64,000 bases of DNA. It comes from Helopsaltes ochotensis. Taxonomy: Eukaryota > Chordata > Aves > Passeriformes > Locustellidae. Below, piece after piece: positions 12,548 through 26,100 of this stretch (position 1 is the first letter of the stretch; each line of letters begins with the position of its first letter). Location: contig VXBM01000766.1 in the NCBI GenBank assembly GCA_013400155.1, positions 152,696 to 216,695 of the forward strand, in the 5' to 3' direction. Under the pieces are notes generated by a model. The model did not search any database. It was given only the letters and a program-made list of their open reading frames with translations, and was not told the origin of the DNA. The translations under genes and the position numbers were made by a program.

Positions 12548-15500
12548 ATATATTATTATTGCATCTGTTCCAATGGGAAGCACCTTAGAAACGATAGGCA
12601 GGGTGAGGTTTTTGGTGTTTGGTGGGGTTTTTTGTTGTTTTGTTTTGTTTTGTTTTTTTCTATTTGAGATGGGGGAGCCTTTACAAGCATTATTAATCAC
12701 ATCAAATAATTATTAAAAAATATTCTAGGAAGGAAATTCAGTGATTAAGCACCCAGGGACTGTAGTTTTTGTTAGGAATAAGTGGTATAAAGGGGAAAAA
12801 CCCTAACACTTTAACAGCTTAAAACATCATGACCTGTGTTGAGAAAAATGTTAAACAAACGCACTTTTTTGTGAGTCCAAAATGAAAAAAAAAAAGCAGT
12901 TGACTACCTTTTTCAGTTTTCAGAAAATCTGTCACATTTCTCAGTCAGAACACCATGATTTGAGAGACGTAGTGTTCAGCCTGAGTTTGCCCTCTGCAAT
13001 TTTCCTTCAGATCATCAGGGATGAACTAATAGCAACCATGAACAAAAAACCCTTTTTATTATAGCAGATACATACCTTCCTATGTTCTCCTCTGCTTAAA
13101 CTGGAAGACATGAAAATTACAGGATATATCTTGAAAAAAATTGCTGTCAAACCAGGAAATGTTTTTATTTCTGTTTTATCTATGCTGTGCTTACCAGACT
13201 TGGGGTGGTATCTTGTTAAGTGTAATAATCCATTTGCAGTTTCATGCTGCAACTACCTGATAGCAGTGGTAGTTGGTAGATGACTATCAGGGTTTGTGCT
13301 TGGAACATGCTCCCTTGTACTTTGCAAACACTAACATTTCAAGAGCTGCAACATTACTTAATTGTGTTTACGATAAGGACAGCAGGTAGAAATTGCTGAC
13401 ACCTCCATTCTAAGACATTCTTCAGCTGATAAGAACTCTGCTACATTTCAGGATAGAATTTCTATGGGGTATACATTTTTCTGAACATAAATTTAATTTT
13501 CATCATTTCAGCAAAACCTGTTCAGTGAGATTGAATTTGGGGCAAATTTTCCCATGTAAAAGAGGCATCAAAAGATATCTGAAGGATTCTTTGGGTACAC
13601 TCTTGAAACGGGTGTTTATGTGTATAGCTGTGTTTCAAAGGAATGGTGCTTAGTAGAGGAAAAGTATATTTGCTTATACAAAATCCAGTTATATTTGACC
13701 AGGTTGTGGTCTAACTGCATCTAAGAATGCAATTGCATATTTCATTTATCTGTATATTTCTAGGTAGCTGATTTATCCTTGGTGTGTTTTATTCTTGGTG
13801 GAGCACATTAGCAAATCAGCTTTCTTCTAAACTGCCGCTTCTGCCTGGCGTGCAGCATTACACGTTAACCAGGAGCACGGAGAGCACTGATGCTCCCAGC
13901 TCCCTGCCTTACTCAGGTAATGCAGCTGGAAATGGAGGGAGAGTTCAGAGGGGTAAACTGGAATACAGAGGGGTAAATAAAGAGCCTGGTTATATACACT
14001 CAGTTTTGAGCTGAGGTGAAGACTTTTTCCACATTTCTGAATGTGCAACCTTCATGTTCTTTAATTGTGGTTTTGTCACTTTTCACGATCTCTGCCAATA
14101 TCAGTGAGTGGCACATTTCTAATTATGTGGATTTCCAAAGTCACCTTAAAGCTTTTTAGATGTCAAATTGAAAGTAAATGAAAACATAATTTTGACTTTC
14201 CACTAAACTCTGCATTTAAAAATCAAGAAGTTAAGAAGTTTATGCTAATAATACAAGAACATATTTTTTTTAAAATGTTAAAGGAAATACATATTTAGAT
14301 ACTTCTGTCTTGCTTCTGGAACCTTTATAGATCTTTATGGTCACCCAACTCCATGATTTAAGAAATATTTTTGTTGCCATGATGAGACAAATGATGAGTG
14401 AGATAATTTACTCAGACATACTAACAGGTTGTGAAGTACAGTTTCAGAAGCAAATAGATATGTAGCTTCCTTGACCAGGGTGATACTGAGCATGCATTTC
14501 AGCCCGTGCTAAAGTATTGTCCACACTGCTGTGATAAGATATGCTTGTGGGTTTTCCCCTTGGCTTTGGTATTCACTCTGAAAACTGACACAAAGATCCA
14601 AGGTTTCCCAGTTTTTACCAAAGTTCAATAGACATTCTTCCCAAAATCCTTCTCTCCATGCCTCCCAGAGCTCTCCTGGAATTTTGCTATACCTAGCTTG
14701 TTTCATTTTCTGATGCCACATTTTCTCTTATACTGAAAGTTAGATCTGGAACATGTATGTTTACAGACACATAAAATTTAAATGTTCTATCTATATTTAT
14801 ACCTATCACAAAAGTTTTATATCAGATAGCCAAAAGGAAAAATGTTAGCATCAATCTCAGCTGATGTGTGTTTATAATGCCAGCAAGCAGAATTCTAATC
14901 CTTATCCTCAGCTTTGATATTCATACCACCCAGATTTCCTCTTGGGCTTTGCCATACTTTACTTTACATTTGCAATTATGCATGAGAATTCAGGATATTT
15001 CCTTACACAGCTGTTGTTCCTAAATTTTGGACATGCATTGGTGACACTACCTACTCCCCAGGGTGTGATGACAACTATGATAACAAAGGACCCAGCCAGT
15101 GACAAAGAAATACATACAATACTTATCTGAGTTCTCAGCTTCTTCCAGTTCTTGAGATCCTGATTTGTCTGTTTCAGTTTACTAACACAGCACAGAAAAA
15201 AAGCCCCACAAAATCTACAAGCACTTGTGTTCCTTGAGTGCTTTCACTTGATGTGCAGAGACATAACCTTGCAGTCTAAGGCTTAAGGTCAATGTCATGT
15301 TCTGACACCATTCTTTATTATCATTTTCTTATCTATTATTAATTGGGATTATTATTCAATCCTCCCTACAGGAGTGTACCAAGCTTCTTGGGCCCAGAAC
15401 AGGTAGGAAATACTATCAAGGATAAATGAAAGAGCAGCAAAAAATTATATTTTCATGCATGAGCACTTTATAAAAAAAGGCTCTTAAGAATTCAACATCA

Positions 15501-15784
15501 ATACAAAGATGAAAAGCACTCTAAAGCTATATCCCACGTCAAATTCACATACTCACATACATGTGTAAAATCCAATCAATATTAATAACCATATACAAAC
15601 AAATCTTGCACAATTTTGTTTCTAAACTACATAATAAAAAAAAATTCAATCAAAATTCAATGGACTTTAAATCAATAAAGGAAATAAAACAGAAAAGGCC
15701 TGGGGATTCCACTGTCAAAACCAGTATATGATTTTCATATTTTTTGCAATATTGTTCAGTCATTACAATATTTTCTTCACTTAC
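12548..15784. other. Unique DNA, one weak exon-like segment
   Basis: A (GTTTT)n tract lies at about 12620-12658. The stretch 13800-13980 is richer in G, C and CpG than its surroundings and ends with a donor-like TCAG/GTAATG at 13914-13923 (see findings). No continuous coding region or known repeat was recognised elsewhere. Confidence 0.45.
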
Positions 15785-15982
15785 CAGTGAACCAGAGTTC
15801 TGGTAGAAACGATAAATTACTTGTATGTTTTCTTTGGTCAAGGTAATCTTTAAGAGCATTTTTAGTCTTCTGTTGAAATGAAGCACAGATACTAATCTCT
15901 GGAATAGTAGAAGCCAGTCTGTACGCACAGATTTTTGCCTCAGCTGGTATTTTAAACCACAGAGCAAAGCTGAAAGTTGTAA
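15785..15982 (-). CDS. Candidate single coding exon, gene not recognised
   Basis: On the minus strand a 198-bp segment is bounded by a good acceptor (TTTCTTATTTTTCAG ending at 15983) and a consensus donor (CTG then GTAAGTGAAG beginning at 15784). Its length is an exact multiple of three, it is open in one frame, and both ends are phase 0. The 66 encoded residues begin L-Q-L-S-A-L-L and end Y-Q-N-S-G-S-L. They are leucine-rich and basic with aromatic residues, consistent with a helical segment and lacking the low-complexity look of chance frames here. I do not recognise the protein. No partner exon was identified, so it could be one exon of a gene with very long introns, a decayed exon, or chance. 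The open frame extends beyond the exon on both sides (15650-16003), which slightly weakens the frame argument. Confidence 0.38.
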
Positions 15983-18900
15983 CTGAAAAATAAGAAATTT
16001 CACAAGCTGGTTTTCAGATAAAAATTTCAGCAGTAGTTAAAACACAAAATCATATTCAGAATGCTGAGAAAGGAAACAGTTTTTATAACCTTCTTCTGAT
16101 GACAAAAGGGAAAAAATAACCCAAGTGCCTTTTCATGGGAAAATCCTTGACATTTTTTCAGCTCCTTATTGTGTCTTAATTTCTGCAAAAGAACTTTTAA
16201 CTAATACCAGAATTTCCCCCTTGCAGAAATAAAAATACATCTTCCTAGATAGTATCTCCTGCTACTAAAGCAACGTAATTAGATAAAGTGTTGCTTGACT
16301 ATAAAAATGAAGACTGATTTTCTTTTCTTTCCACAAATTCCTGCAAGAAATACATACTTTTAAAATGAAAATGTTGTTTCTGTTTCTTCTTTTACCAACA
16401 ACCCATGCAGCAGCAGATCAGGGCAACACCCTGCTGTACGTGCCCTAGTATTGTGATTCTATGCCTTATTCTGATTACCGGCCACATGAAAACGCTGATC
16501 GGTCATCATCTCTTGCAATATCAAACAAAATTCCTATGTGAGTCAATAGGATGATCCTCTTTTCATTTACTGAGAGGATAGCATTTGATAAAGAGAGATA
16601 AAAAGATTTCCTAATCAAACCACTCAGTTCTCTGACTCTTCACAAATGAGGCTATTAGCATTTACCAGTTGAAGTTAAGTGATAAAGACATGGTTTCAAC
16701 CAGGAAAATGTTGAGGCAAAGTAAATCTTGAAAATGGAATGACTTTGAACTAACTTTTTATAATCACCAGTGAGCTCTTAGTCTCTGAAACATGCATACG
16801 GATTACTAGTTTTACATATGCTACAGCCTGGTTTGTTGACTCTATCAAATGTAGACCCTCATCTGTCATTTAACAACCATCTGGTGTCTGTTAACAAAGC
16901 ATCACTTCATCATCTGTAGAATATTGTTCATGTGAGGGCTCTAGTCCTAAAGCAAATCTGAAGATATTCATATATTCAGCATGACCAGGTCTTGTTTGGT
17001 TTTTGTTTTTGTTTTTGTTTTTCCTATTGCAGATCTCAACTTTGTGGGTTATTATTGATATACAAAGTGTCATTTTCAAGCAGAAACATATTTAACTCAG
17101 CCTCAGACCCTGAGGCTTAAAATTAGATACTTATGTCCATATTTAGGCACACAACAAGAAGTCTGCTCAGGATTAAGAGAACCAATTAATATATGTCACT
17201 CACATAGACTCCAGTCCAAATTTTCAGGTGCTCATCTCTCCTCACTGGCTCAGCAAGTCTGGTAGGTGTTCAGTAAGGTAATTCATCTATAATGCTAAAT
17301 GTGAATTGAAAGTTGTAATTTTAAAGAGCAGCTCTTAAAGTTATTTGTTATACTAATTTTCCCTACATTAACAGCCTTTGACAAGTGCCTCTCTAATTTT
17401 CTAACTGTTGCTTTGATTTTATATTGCTGTCTAATAGAATATCAGTAAGCCATCAGATTCAGTGGAAAGGAAACAATGGCCTCCCAAAATTTGATTTGAT
17501 GCCAAATTTTGAAATTTTTTACAAGTACAGTAAGACAATTATGCAGAGTTTCCGCCAAGTGTAGATTACTGTACAAATATCTTGAAATAATATCAGTGTT
17601 ATAATAAAGGAGAGATTCTTGCATCTGATTCTTTTTAGATGTTTGGATACAGTCATTGAATGCATTGGGAATTTTTTTGTTTCCATTCTGTGGTCTTTAG
17701 TTGAGAGTTGCTGGGATTTTAAAGCACAATCACAGTCTATTTTCTCCAGCGTGTAATTTTCTCAGAAAACCTTGGGCAACTCTGTTGATTTTTAAGTTGT
17801 TCTTACTGTGCTCAAAGATGACAATGTAAGTGCTTGAAGGCAGACTCAAGGAGTTGTTAACCACAAATTATGTCATGTGGAATTTTCTAGCTTTGGGAAT
17901 ATGCAAAAATATGTCTTAGGTACATTTGAAACCTATTATTTGTCACATTCAATATTCTTCTGAAAAATGAATTATTCTGTTAGCTATTCAGTGCCTGCAG
18001 TTCTTTGTCTTTTGTTCAGATATATAACATAATCAGAACGCAGTTGTCACTAGTAAGTGGATGAATGTTTGCGTGTGGGTTGTAAGTCTGATAATGTGCC
18101 TACCCTCCAGTCGAAAGGACTTGTGTATGGGTGGTGCTGTCATTATTCCATCTATAGAAAAATAAGGCACCATATGTACTAGCTGCCCAAATTGATTTAG
18201 CAGCTTCTGCTGAGTTTGGCTACAGTACTATGAGTACTTAGGTGAAACAGTTTAATTCTTAGTTTATATCATTCTGCCACCTCAGTGTACTTCTGTGCTA
18301 AAAGTTACTAACTGCACATAAAATTACTGGTTTTCAATGCCTAAACTCTCTTGGAATGGAATATAGAGAAGACATCTAATTTTAAAAAACTGGAAAATCT
18401 TCTATTTCTCCTCAGTTCTTATGTTTTATTTTCATGTTTAAAGTTCTCAGAGGAGGTTGTCCTTGGTTACTGAGAATATTCCCCAAAAAATTACTTTTTC
18501 TATCCTTATCTGCTTAAAGATGTATATTTTGCAACGTGTTTAGTGCTAAGGTAGATCAAAACAAAAAAATCACAAAAAACCTGTGTTTTTCCAAAATAAT
18601 TTCATGAATATTCATGAAGAAATAAACTGTTTCAGCATTTTTTCCTGCATGACTTCTGGCATTACATATGTCCTCCTTGCTTTTGGATTAGCTAAATACT
18701 GAATAAGAAATGAAAAAGTTCTTGTTAAATAATGTCACCCAGTATTAAGTGTTCAGAGGTTAGAACATTATTGGCTAAAATGAAGTTTTGGGTGAACCTA
18801 ATTAGGAACACAGTGCAGGAGTGGACTTGAGGTCAACCTCAATACCAGACTTGCCAACTTTCCTCATTCTTATTTAAGGCCGGTGCAATCTATGTTTAGC

Positions 18901-19755
18901 TCTAAAACAATGTTGCACTGCTTTGCAGGTGAAGGGAAACCTCAGACAGCAAGGCACATTTAGATACAGATAAAAATTTACTCAAATTTCTTAAGAGTGC
19001 AGATATCCACTCCTCTGAAATGCGTGTGTTTCATGGCATTGTATACCAGGCTGCCACACCTTTTTGTTTGTTTGTTTGCTTGTTTATAATTACTGTAGGT
19101 GACCATCTCCAAACTGAGAAGATGATTTAGACTTCTTCCTGGAAGGACCTTTGGGGCAATTGCTAAGGGCAACAATTCCAGACACAAAGTCAAATAGGAC
19201 TATAGACACAGTGAATATATTTTGTATGTTGGCTTTGTCTTAGAATTTCAATCCTTTAAGATCTGAGTGATTTTCCTAAGCAATAGCTGTACAAAGAGAA
19301 AATGTTACCTGGAATTTTTGAAAGACTAAATTGATCCTTCCCCTTTTGCCATATTAACTATTCGAAATGACACTGTTCTGAGTTTAATAAAAGAAAGTAT
19401 CATCACTAATTAAGCTCATTTTGTCCATAAAAAGCATAAAATCTGACTTTGGAAACAATCAGAAACTCTATCTTCCATATACATGTGTTACATAGAAGAT
19501 GTTATAATTAAGATATTCTCTGTCTCACAAAAATACTAAAATTCTATGTCTTTGACTGAGTTGTCACCAATCAACCAGTGTGTACCAGTAATTATATCTC
19601 TGCTGTTTTGTTGTCACACAATGGAAACTCTTCTGCTGCCCTCTGACTCAGTCATCATATTCAACATGGCTACTAACCAGGTCCTGTTTGTTAATTGGAG
19701 ACTTATTAATTGGATTATGGCAGCATCTGTTAGATTTGAGATTTAAGCAGAATCG
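15983..19755. other. AT-rich unique DNA, no gene seen
   Basis: Contains short (GTTTTT)n at about 16998-17022 and (GTTT)n at about 19062-19085. No coding region, RNA gene or interspersed repeat was recognised. Confidence 0.5.
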
Positions 19756-20235
19756 TGTTGAATATCTGTATCTGTGAACCAGCAGCTGGGTGCTCAGTTG
19801 TCGCCTCTGATCCCCCAGTGATGAGATTTCTTGGGAACACCCAGAGAAACTATTTTTGAGTATGCAGAAAAGCTTTTGTTCAAAGAAATATCTGTTGTGT
19901 CTGTGACCAGCTGCTGAGTGAGCATAACCAAACCTAACCCTCTTGCAAACATCTGTCCTGGCCAGTCTGGGACCAGTCTGGTATCCCTCACAGGACCTGT
20001 TCCGGACCCCTACATGTTGGCTGACATCCCTGACTAGCTTCATCCTGTGCCCGAAGTCCAAGCCCAGGGCTGGGGCTGCCTCAGTGCTGCCCAGCTGCCT
20101 TTGCCTCTGCTGAGATGGTGGGAATGGCCCGGGATGACACGTCCTGCCCTGCCCTGCCCTGCCCTGTTGACTTGGGAAGTCCCTGCTATCCCCAAAACCC
20201 CAGAGAGCAGCTGTCCCATGAGGCAGCCTGACTTC
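19756..20235. other. GC-rich islet, unclassified, possible LTR remnant
   Basis: A sharply GC-richer block in AT-rich surroundings. On the minus strand 20011-19756 begins TGTAGGGGTCCGG and ends TTCAACA, the TG...CA form of a retroviral LTR, but no poly(A) signal or target duplication was found, so this is weak. The right half (20040-20235) contains a pentamer run (CCTGC-type, about 20143-20166). Overlapping open frames on both strands (137 codons on minus at 19648-20061, 82 on plus at 20047-20295) reflect low stop-codon frequency in GC-rich sequence and resemble no known protein. Confidence 0.35.
20143..20166 (+). repeat. Short CCTGC pentamer repeat
   Basis: Nearly five copies of CCTGC within the GC-rich islet. 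It is too short to be more than local slippage. Confidence 0.9.
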
Positions 20236-22807
20236 AAGAATTTAAAAGCGCAATGTGTAAAGTTCAACCTAACTCTGGAAATTCAATTGTATTGAAAGTG
20301 GTGAGTATTCAAATTTGGTTTGCTGGACAGTTGTTTTTTTTTTTTTTTGCAGTACAGTGTTTTGGGTGAAAAAGTATATAGGAACTGAAGAGGCTCCCAA
20401 GAGAAAAGGTGATATTATTCTGGCTTTTCAGATTTAATTTCTGATTATGGGGAGCATTAACTCCATGGAAGCAATGGATCTGACAATTGCATTGTCGTAG
20501 AGTTTGGCAAAGCATTGCAGGAGACCCTAATTGTGCCAGATCCTGTTAGAAGTGCATTCTGATGAACCAATTTTCCATTCTCCATTTAAATTAATGCTTT
20601 CAGACATTTAAAACATAAGCAAAGTTGAGGGGACATGACACTGTACAACTTCTTTTGTCCTGACAGAGCTTGTAAAAGATTCCAGTGAGTTTTGTAAAGG
20701 TCTGGTGGTAATTCTTTCTCATTCTTTAACTGAGAAATAAAAGCCCAAGAGTGCTTTTAGACATTCTCTCTGCATTAATGTGGTTGCCCCACTACTATGT
20801 AATGTGTCACTTTCTAAGACTAGACTTTCCTTTGAGCTATAAAATTTCATTAATGGAGAATTTGAAATTATTCTCTTTACTTCTTCAAAAGCCTTTTCTT
20901 GTATTTCTGTACATTCCCGTATGATGACTTTAAATTAGTTGGCTGAGAAGCTCACAGTCTTTTTTCAGAAGTGATTAAGAAAGTCCAGCACTATCCTTAA
21001 GGTTCTTTGACTCTGACATATTTATAGGCCTGAGAATCTTTATGACTTTTTTCAGATCACAGTTGAGTCACTTTTTGTCAGCAAAAATATGACACAAGGC
21101 ACTTTCTCTTACTAAGTCAAATAAAATACAACTTCAAGTTAGCCATATTCTGTTTAATATTTTTCCCTTTGTTAATTTCAGTTTCTGCTCATGACCTGTT
21201 GTTCTTAAGTAAAGAAAATGTTAGCAATTATCTGTTTAACAGTCAGACAGTTCTTCTTGACCCCGAGTTTTGATCAAGTGATTTCTTACATGTATTATGT
21301 TTTTAACTATACATAATTATGCAGTATCTAGTAGAAAAATAATAATTCTGGTGAAATGTCCTCTGTAACTTCCATTTCTTGTTCAGTGATCTTGAATGCA
21401 AACATGCTATTTACAGTTTTATGGTAATTTTAACCCTAAGGATATATGGTTTGACTAGTTTTTCCTCAACGTTCAAAATTCTTTTTATTTCTACTTTTTA
21501 AAGATTTACAAATAATCTGATTTCTTATTATTCAACAAGCATCACATAAACTTCCACCTATTATTCAATACAGAAAGAGTCTGCATCTTGAAAAGTAATT
21601 TTCACCTTACTTTAGGTCATATCACCAGTTTATTTTTTCATGTTTCAGACACCGAAAAATATTTGGAGCTTAATTTTTGCCTGCACTAAATACCTGAGGT
21701 TTGTGATATAGCAATGATGCAAAGAACATAATTTTTACTTCCTTTATACTTCTTTTATATATGTATCCAGAGCCCCTTATATTTTTAATGTATACAATGG
21801 TTTGTTGTGAATGAGTGGTGTGGCCAATTAATCACTGGTATTGGCAAAAAGCAGGTTTTAATAAAAACTCCTGAAAGTGTGATATAACAGAATTCACCAG
21901 AAGGTTCACTCTATAGCCTAGTACATAGACAAAGCATATGCAGAAAAATGGAATGGAGGAGGATACAGGATGCACCACCAAAAGAGGTTTTTATATCTTT
22001 GTTCACTAAACCAGGATCAGATTGTAGTCAGTCTGGAATTTAGGTGATTTCAGTTACTAAAATGTGCAATAGATTATCATATACTTACTGCAGGTAGATT
22101 ATTTTCTCTTGCACCTGTGTGTGTTTCAGTAGAGATGACATTCCCTTTCTCAGTCCAAACATTTTCTAGAAGACCTGAGATAAGGATTTAATCTCAGCAA
22201 AAACCACACAGATATATTCTTCCAATAAGTGCTGCTTATATTTAAGAAAAATTTTTAACAGCAACACACAAAAGGAAAAAAATCATAGTAAATCTTCCAG
22301 GTTCAAGTATCCTGATGATGTTGCTGATCACTCACTATGTACTTCTACATAGTAAATGGAATAGACATTCTAGTTTATACTTTGTAAAAATCATTGCTAG
22401 TCACACAGAAATTCTTTAGGCAGTTGTGATAATAATATTAGTTTATACACCCTTTTTAATAAGCTTGGAGAAAAATCAACCCTTATTTTCCTACTTCTTT
22501 AAAAAGTGCCTGAGGTTGAAATAATCCATGGCTGTTTGCTATTCCTTCAAAGCAGCTTAAAGTCCTTAAAAGTGAGTTGTTCTGACTCTTTCCCCTGAGC
22601 CACTCTCACTAATTTCTTTTTTTTTTTTTTCAGTTGTAGATTGTTAACTTTCCACTTAAAGAAATGAAGAAATGAAGAAAAGAAATGCAAAATTAGGACT
22701 ATGATATACCTTTAATAACAGTGTAACCTTACATTGAATAGCAACAGTTACAGTCCTTAAAGCAACATCACCACACTTTTCTCTCCCCTTTATTTTACTG
22801 TTACAAG
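20236..22807. other. AT-rich unique DNA, no gene seen
   Basis: Short T runs occur at about 20334-20348 and 22617-22630. No gene or clear repeat was recognised. Confidence 0.5.
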
Positions 22808-23110
22808 TGCAAGGATGCACAGCTGCCTGATGCTCAGCTTGTTCAGGAGCCCTTCTTTCCTGCTCTGTAAAGCTGCTCCCCAGCCAGTCAGGCCCCAGCC
22901 TTTATTAATCTGTGCTAATTAGGCTCTGCATTTGCCATTTTGAACTTCCCCAGCTTGATGAAATCCCTCTAAAATATTAATCACTCTTTGTGGTTTGGTA
23001 TTATCTATAAATCTGAGTGTCTGCATTTCTTCACCATGGAGATCAGCAGTGCTGTCAAACAGTATCAGACCTAGCATCGACCCCTGAAGAGCAATGCTGT
23101 TAGCTGAGGA
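22808..23110 (-). mobile_element. Old CR1 LINE fragment (RT region)
   Basis: A strongly diverged CR1 piece in minus orientation. Recognisable landmarks are 'agctgctccccagccagtca' near 22870 and, near 23060, 'aacagtatcagacctagc' followed by 'atcgacccctgaagagc'. These match the antisense of the RT region around the Q-G-S-x-L-G-P box. Divergence is clearly higher than in the other CR1 copies, so this is one of the oldest insertions in the window. No frame is intact. Confidence 0.78.
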
Positions 23111-26100
23111 TAAGCCAAGTATTTAAATAGTGGCATAATGACATTTTCATCTCTGTCCCCTGCTTTCTTTTGCAATGCTCCTTAACAATTGATTTTCTAT
23201 TTTTGACTTGTTCTGCAGGTTGAGCTTATATTTTCATGGATTTAATATTCAGCCAAGAACTTTTGCTCCTGGGTGGTTATACTGGGGTCACACTGTTTTT
23301 ACATGTGTGCAAAAAATGTTTTGGATTTTTTTTTTTCTCCATATACCTTGAATTTTGCCTGCTATATCATTGACCAATGACTCAGAGATGTATGTATTTA
23401 TTGTGAAAATCATAATTTGTTTTTGTCCTCAGACAACCTGCTTTAATGATTAATATCTATGCTGAATTACATAAACCCAAGTGGAAGATTTCTGGTTACT
23501 GTCAATGGTGGATGAACAACTGAATATTTATTCTTAGCTCCTTTTTCCTATCTCTTATCCAACCGCTCATTGAATTGTCTTCCTACTTTTGATTTTGTTT
23601 ACAAGCTTCTTTTTGGCCTTTATTCTTCTGTAGATCTGTTGAATCTAAATGGATCATCACAATTATGAAATTGTATAGTTCTATAGAATTTTGAACAGTA
23701 TCATTGTTTTGCATCAAATCAGTGGTAACTTTCTTATTGGAGGGGTTTTCCGATTAGCTGATCCTAGAACAAACATAGTTTTAGTCTCTTAAAATGTTAT
23801 CCGTTTAATTTCCCACAGTGACATTTGACTAATTGATAGGAGGATGCTGATGCTATCTAGAAAAACTTTATTGCCTGTTCTCACTTTCTTGTCTGAGAAT
23901 CTGGTAATCGCTATCATTATCCTGGTCAGACACTCTCTAACAGTTACCTGAATGTATATTGTCATATAAGATTGGTATTTTGGTCCATTAAAATTCTGTT
24001 CTGAATATGTTCATCTTTTTAAATTGAAGTTCTCTTTTTTCTCATACTAGGCTCTCACATTCATCTTTGCATTTACTATCCCAGTGGCTGTCAGCAAATT
24101 TCTGGTTCATCTATTTCATTAATGTGTTCATGTAGAGTAAGATATTTCAGTTTGTTTTTTCTTGTTTCTTGTTTCCTGAGACACCTTATTCCCTTAGATA
24201 TTTAATATTAGTATGGAAACTCACTTATCTCTTATTTGGCTTGCTTATTGACATACTATTTAAGTAGCAAACATCATATTTCTTTTGTTTTTTCAACCAT
24301 TCCTAATATTTTTTGTGTGTCATATTTCAGAATGCAGAAATCCTTATGCATACAATTTTTGGATAAATCTTCCCCAGCTAATTGTTTTCTACACCTTTTA
24401 GACTGTTATCTTCCCCAAACTCATCAATTTCTAAGCTCAGTCACAATTTTCTTAGATTTAAGCACAAATAGCTTTGCTCTCAAAATAGTGATGCCAAATC
24501 TAGGGCTACAGTAAGAATATGACAAGATTTGTAAGATGGGGAGTCTTCTGATTGAAGTGCATTCATACAAATAGCACCAGTCCTGTATCTCTAGAGCTAA
24601 CATGAGGGAAAAATGCTCTTTTCATACTGCTTTATTTTATTGATTACATAATACCCCAGTGTGCATGACGTAGTGGTGAGAAATAGATGGCACAACATGT
24701 TCTTTTGTGTATCAAAATATCATATTTGCCTTTGGCCAAAATATTTTAAACAATCTCCTCTCTGTAGTTTTTCATTTTTTTATTTTAGAGCTCATTTGTT
24801 GCTCATTTGTATTTCTCTTCTTCATTGCTTTACTTTGTTACACTTCTCTAATCTCAGTTCATATAGACCTACAGTGCTGATTGTGCAATATTTTCAACAG
24901 CATTCACAAGTGAAATTCAAAAAATCTGCCTCCTCTAAAGAATTTTTATTCCCTTGAGGTGAACCTACAGTCCATAGTCTATCTGCTGTGAAGATTTTTG
25001 ACAATTGACACCACCTCTTGACAGAACTGGATGGCTCCTAATATAGCTTGCATTAAAACCAGTCAGGATTTTCGCTCCTCTGCTTAATTTTCCTGAAAGA
25101 TTTCAGTCTACAGAATTTTCTAGGATCATGTCAGAGCATTACATCAGGAACAAATCCTCTGAAAAATACAGTGATGATTCTTCTTTCTTTTAAAACACAA
25201 GGGAGAGGTATTATTTTTTTGATGTAACTCCTACTATAATACTCAGGCTTATAGCCTGCAGACCAATATATACAGCATTTCCATTACTAACAACAAGCCA
25301 CTGATTTTTGCTCTAATTTTTTTTTCTTTGCCTGCAGCAGCATTTTTCGACTGTGGTTTGGTGGGGTTTTTTAAGTGCTTTTGCTTATCTTTTAATGGTA
25401 TAACCATATTTTTTATGAAGTAATAAGGAGTAATTTTTCTGTAGAGAATTAAATATGAGGCCCTGATAATAAAAGTAAGACAGAGATTTCCATGGTGCAG
25501 AGAAGTATAAGAATGAGATGATAAAAAAATTTACACTTAAGATTGAAGCTATGAAAAATTCAACAGTGGTAAGCTATTGTGGTGCAGATTTGGGAGTTGG
25601 ACAGAACAAGGTTTACAATAGTTAAAAGAAAAAAGAGTATCTAAAATACAGAATATTATATCGGAATATATCTGAAATATAGAAATATATTCTGTATTTT
25701 TAAATACATTTACCAGATAAATTTATAGAGGACAGAAAAGTAGTCTGAAGTGGATCCACAATAAAGAAGAAACCATCAGAATCAATAACATATTTCTTCC
25801 TGGCAAACAAAAATAAATCCCACGATTACTATTACTGTCCTCCACGAGATAAACAGGGAAATAGTGTAGGGATTAACAGCAGACAAAAGGGAGAACTAGA
25901 AATGTTATATATAAGAAATTTTAAGCATATTAATAATAAGATTTGGTCTAAGTTATTTACATAATTTAAACTATGAACGTTAGTATCATTTTAACTGGAC
26001 TAACCACACAAAATGGTGTAAATTAGTTATGGCTTTGAAACTTTAAAGAGACTAGTAGTAAATTTTTGATGTCTCAGGAAAAGCATATTCCCTTATTTGA

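Noticed and set aside
14509..14721. Tryptophan- and glutamate-rich 70-codon minus-strand frame
   Set aside because: The composition is mildly protein-like, but there is no splice-site pair and no recognisable domain.
19648..20061. 137-codon minus-strand frame, the longest in the window
   Set aside because: It crosses the edge of a GC-rich islet, has no recognisable motif and no splice context; openness follows from base composition.
21778..22010. Possible LTR (AATAAA on the plus strand near 21861, TATAAAA on the minus strand near 21996)
   Set aside because: The two signals are on opposite strands, and no TG/CA ends or direct repeats were found.
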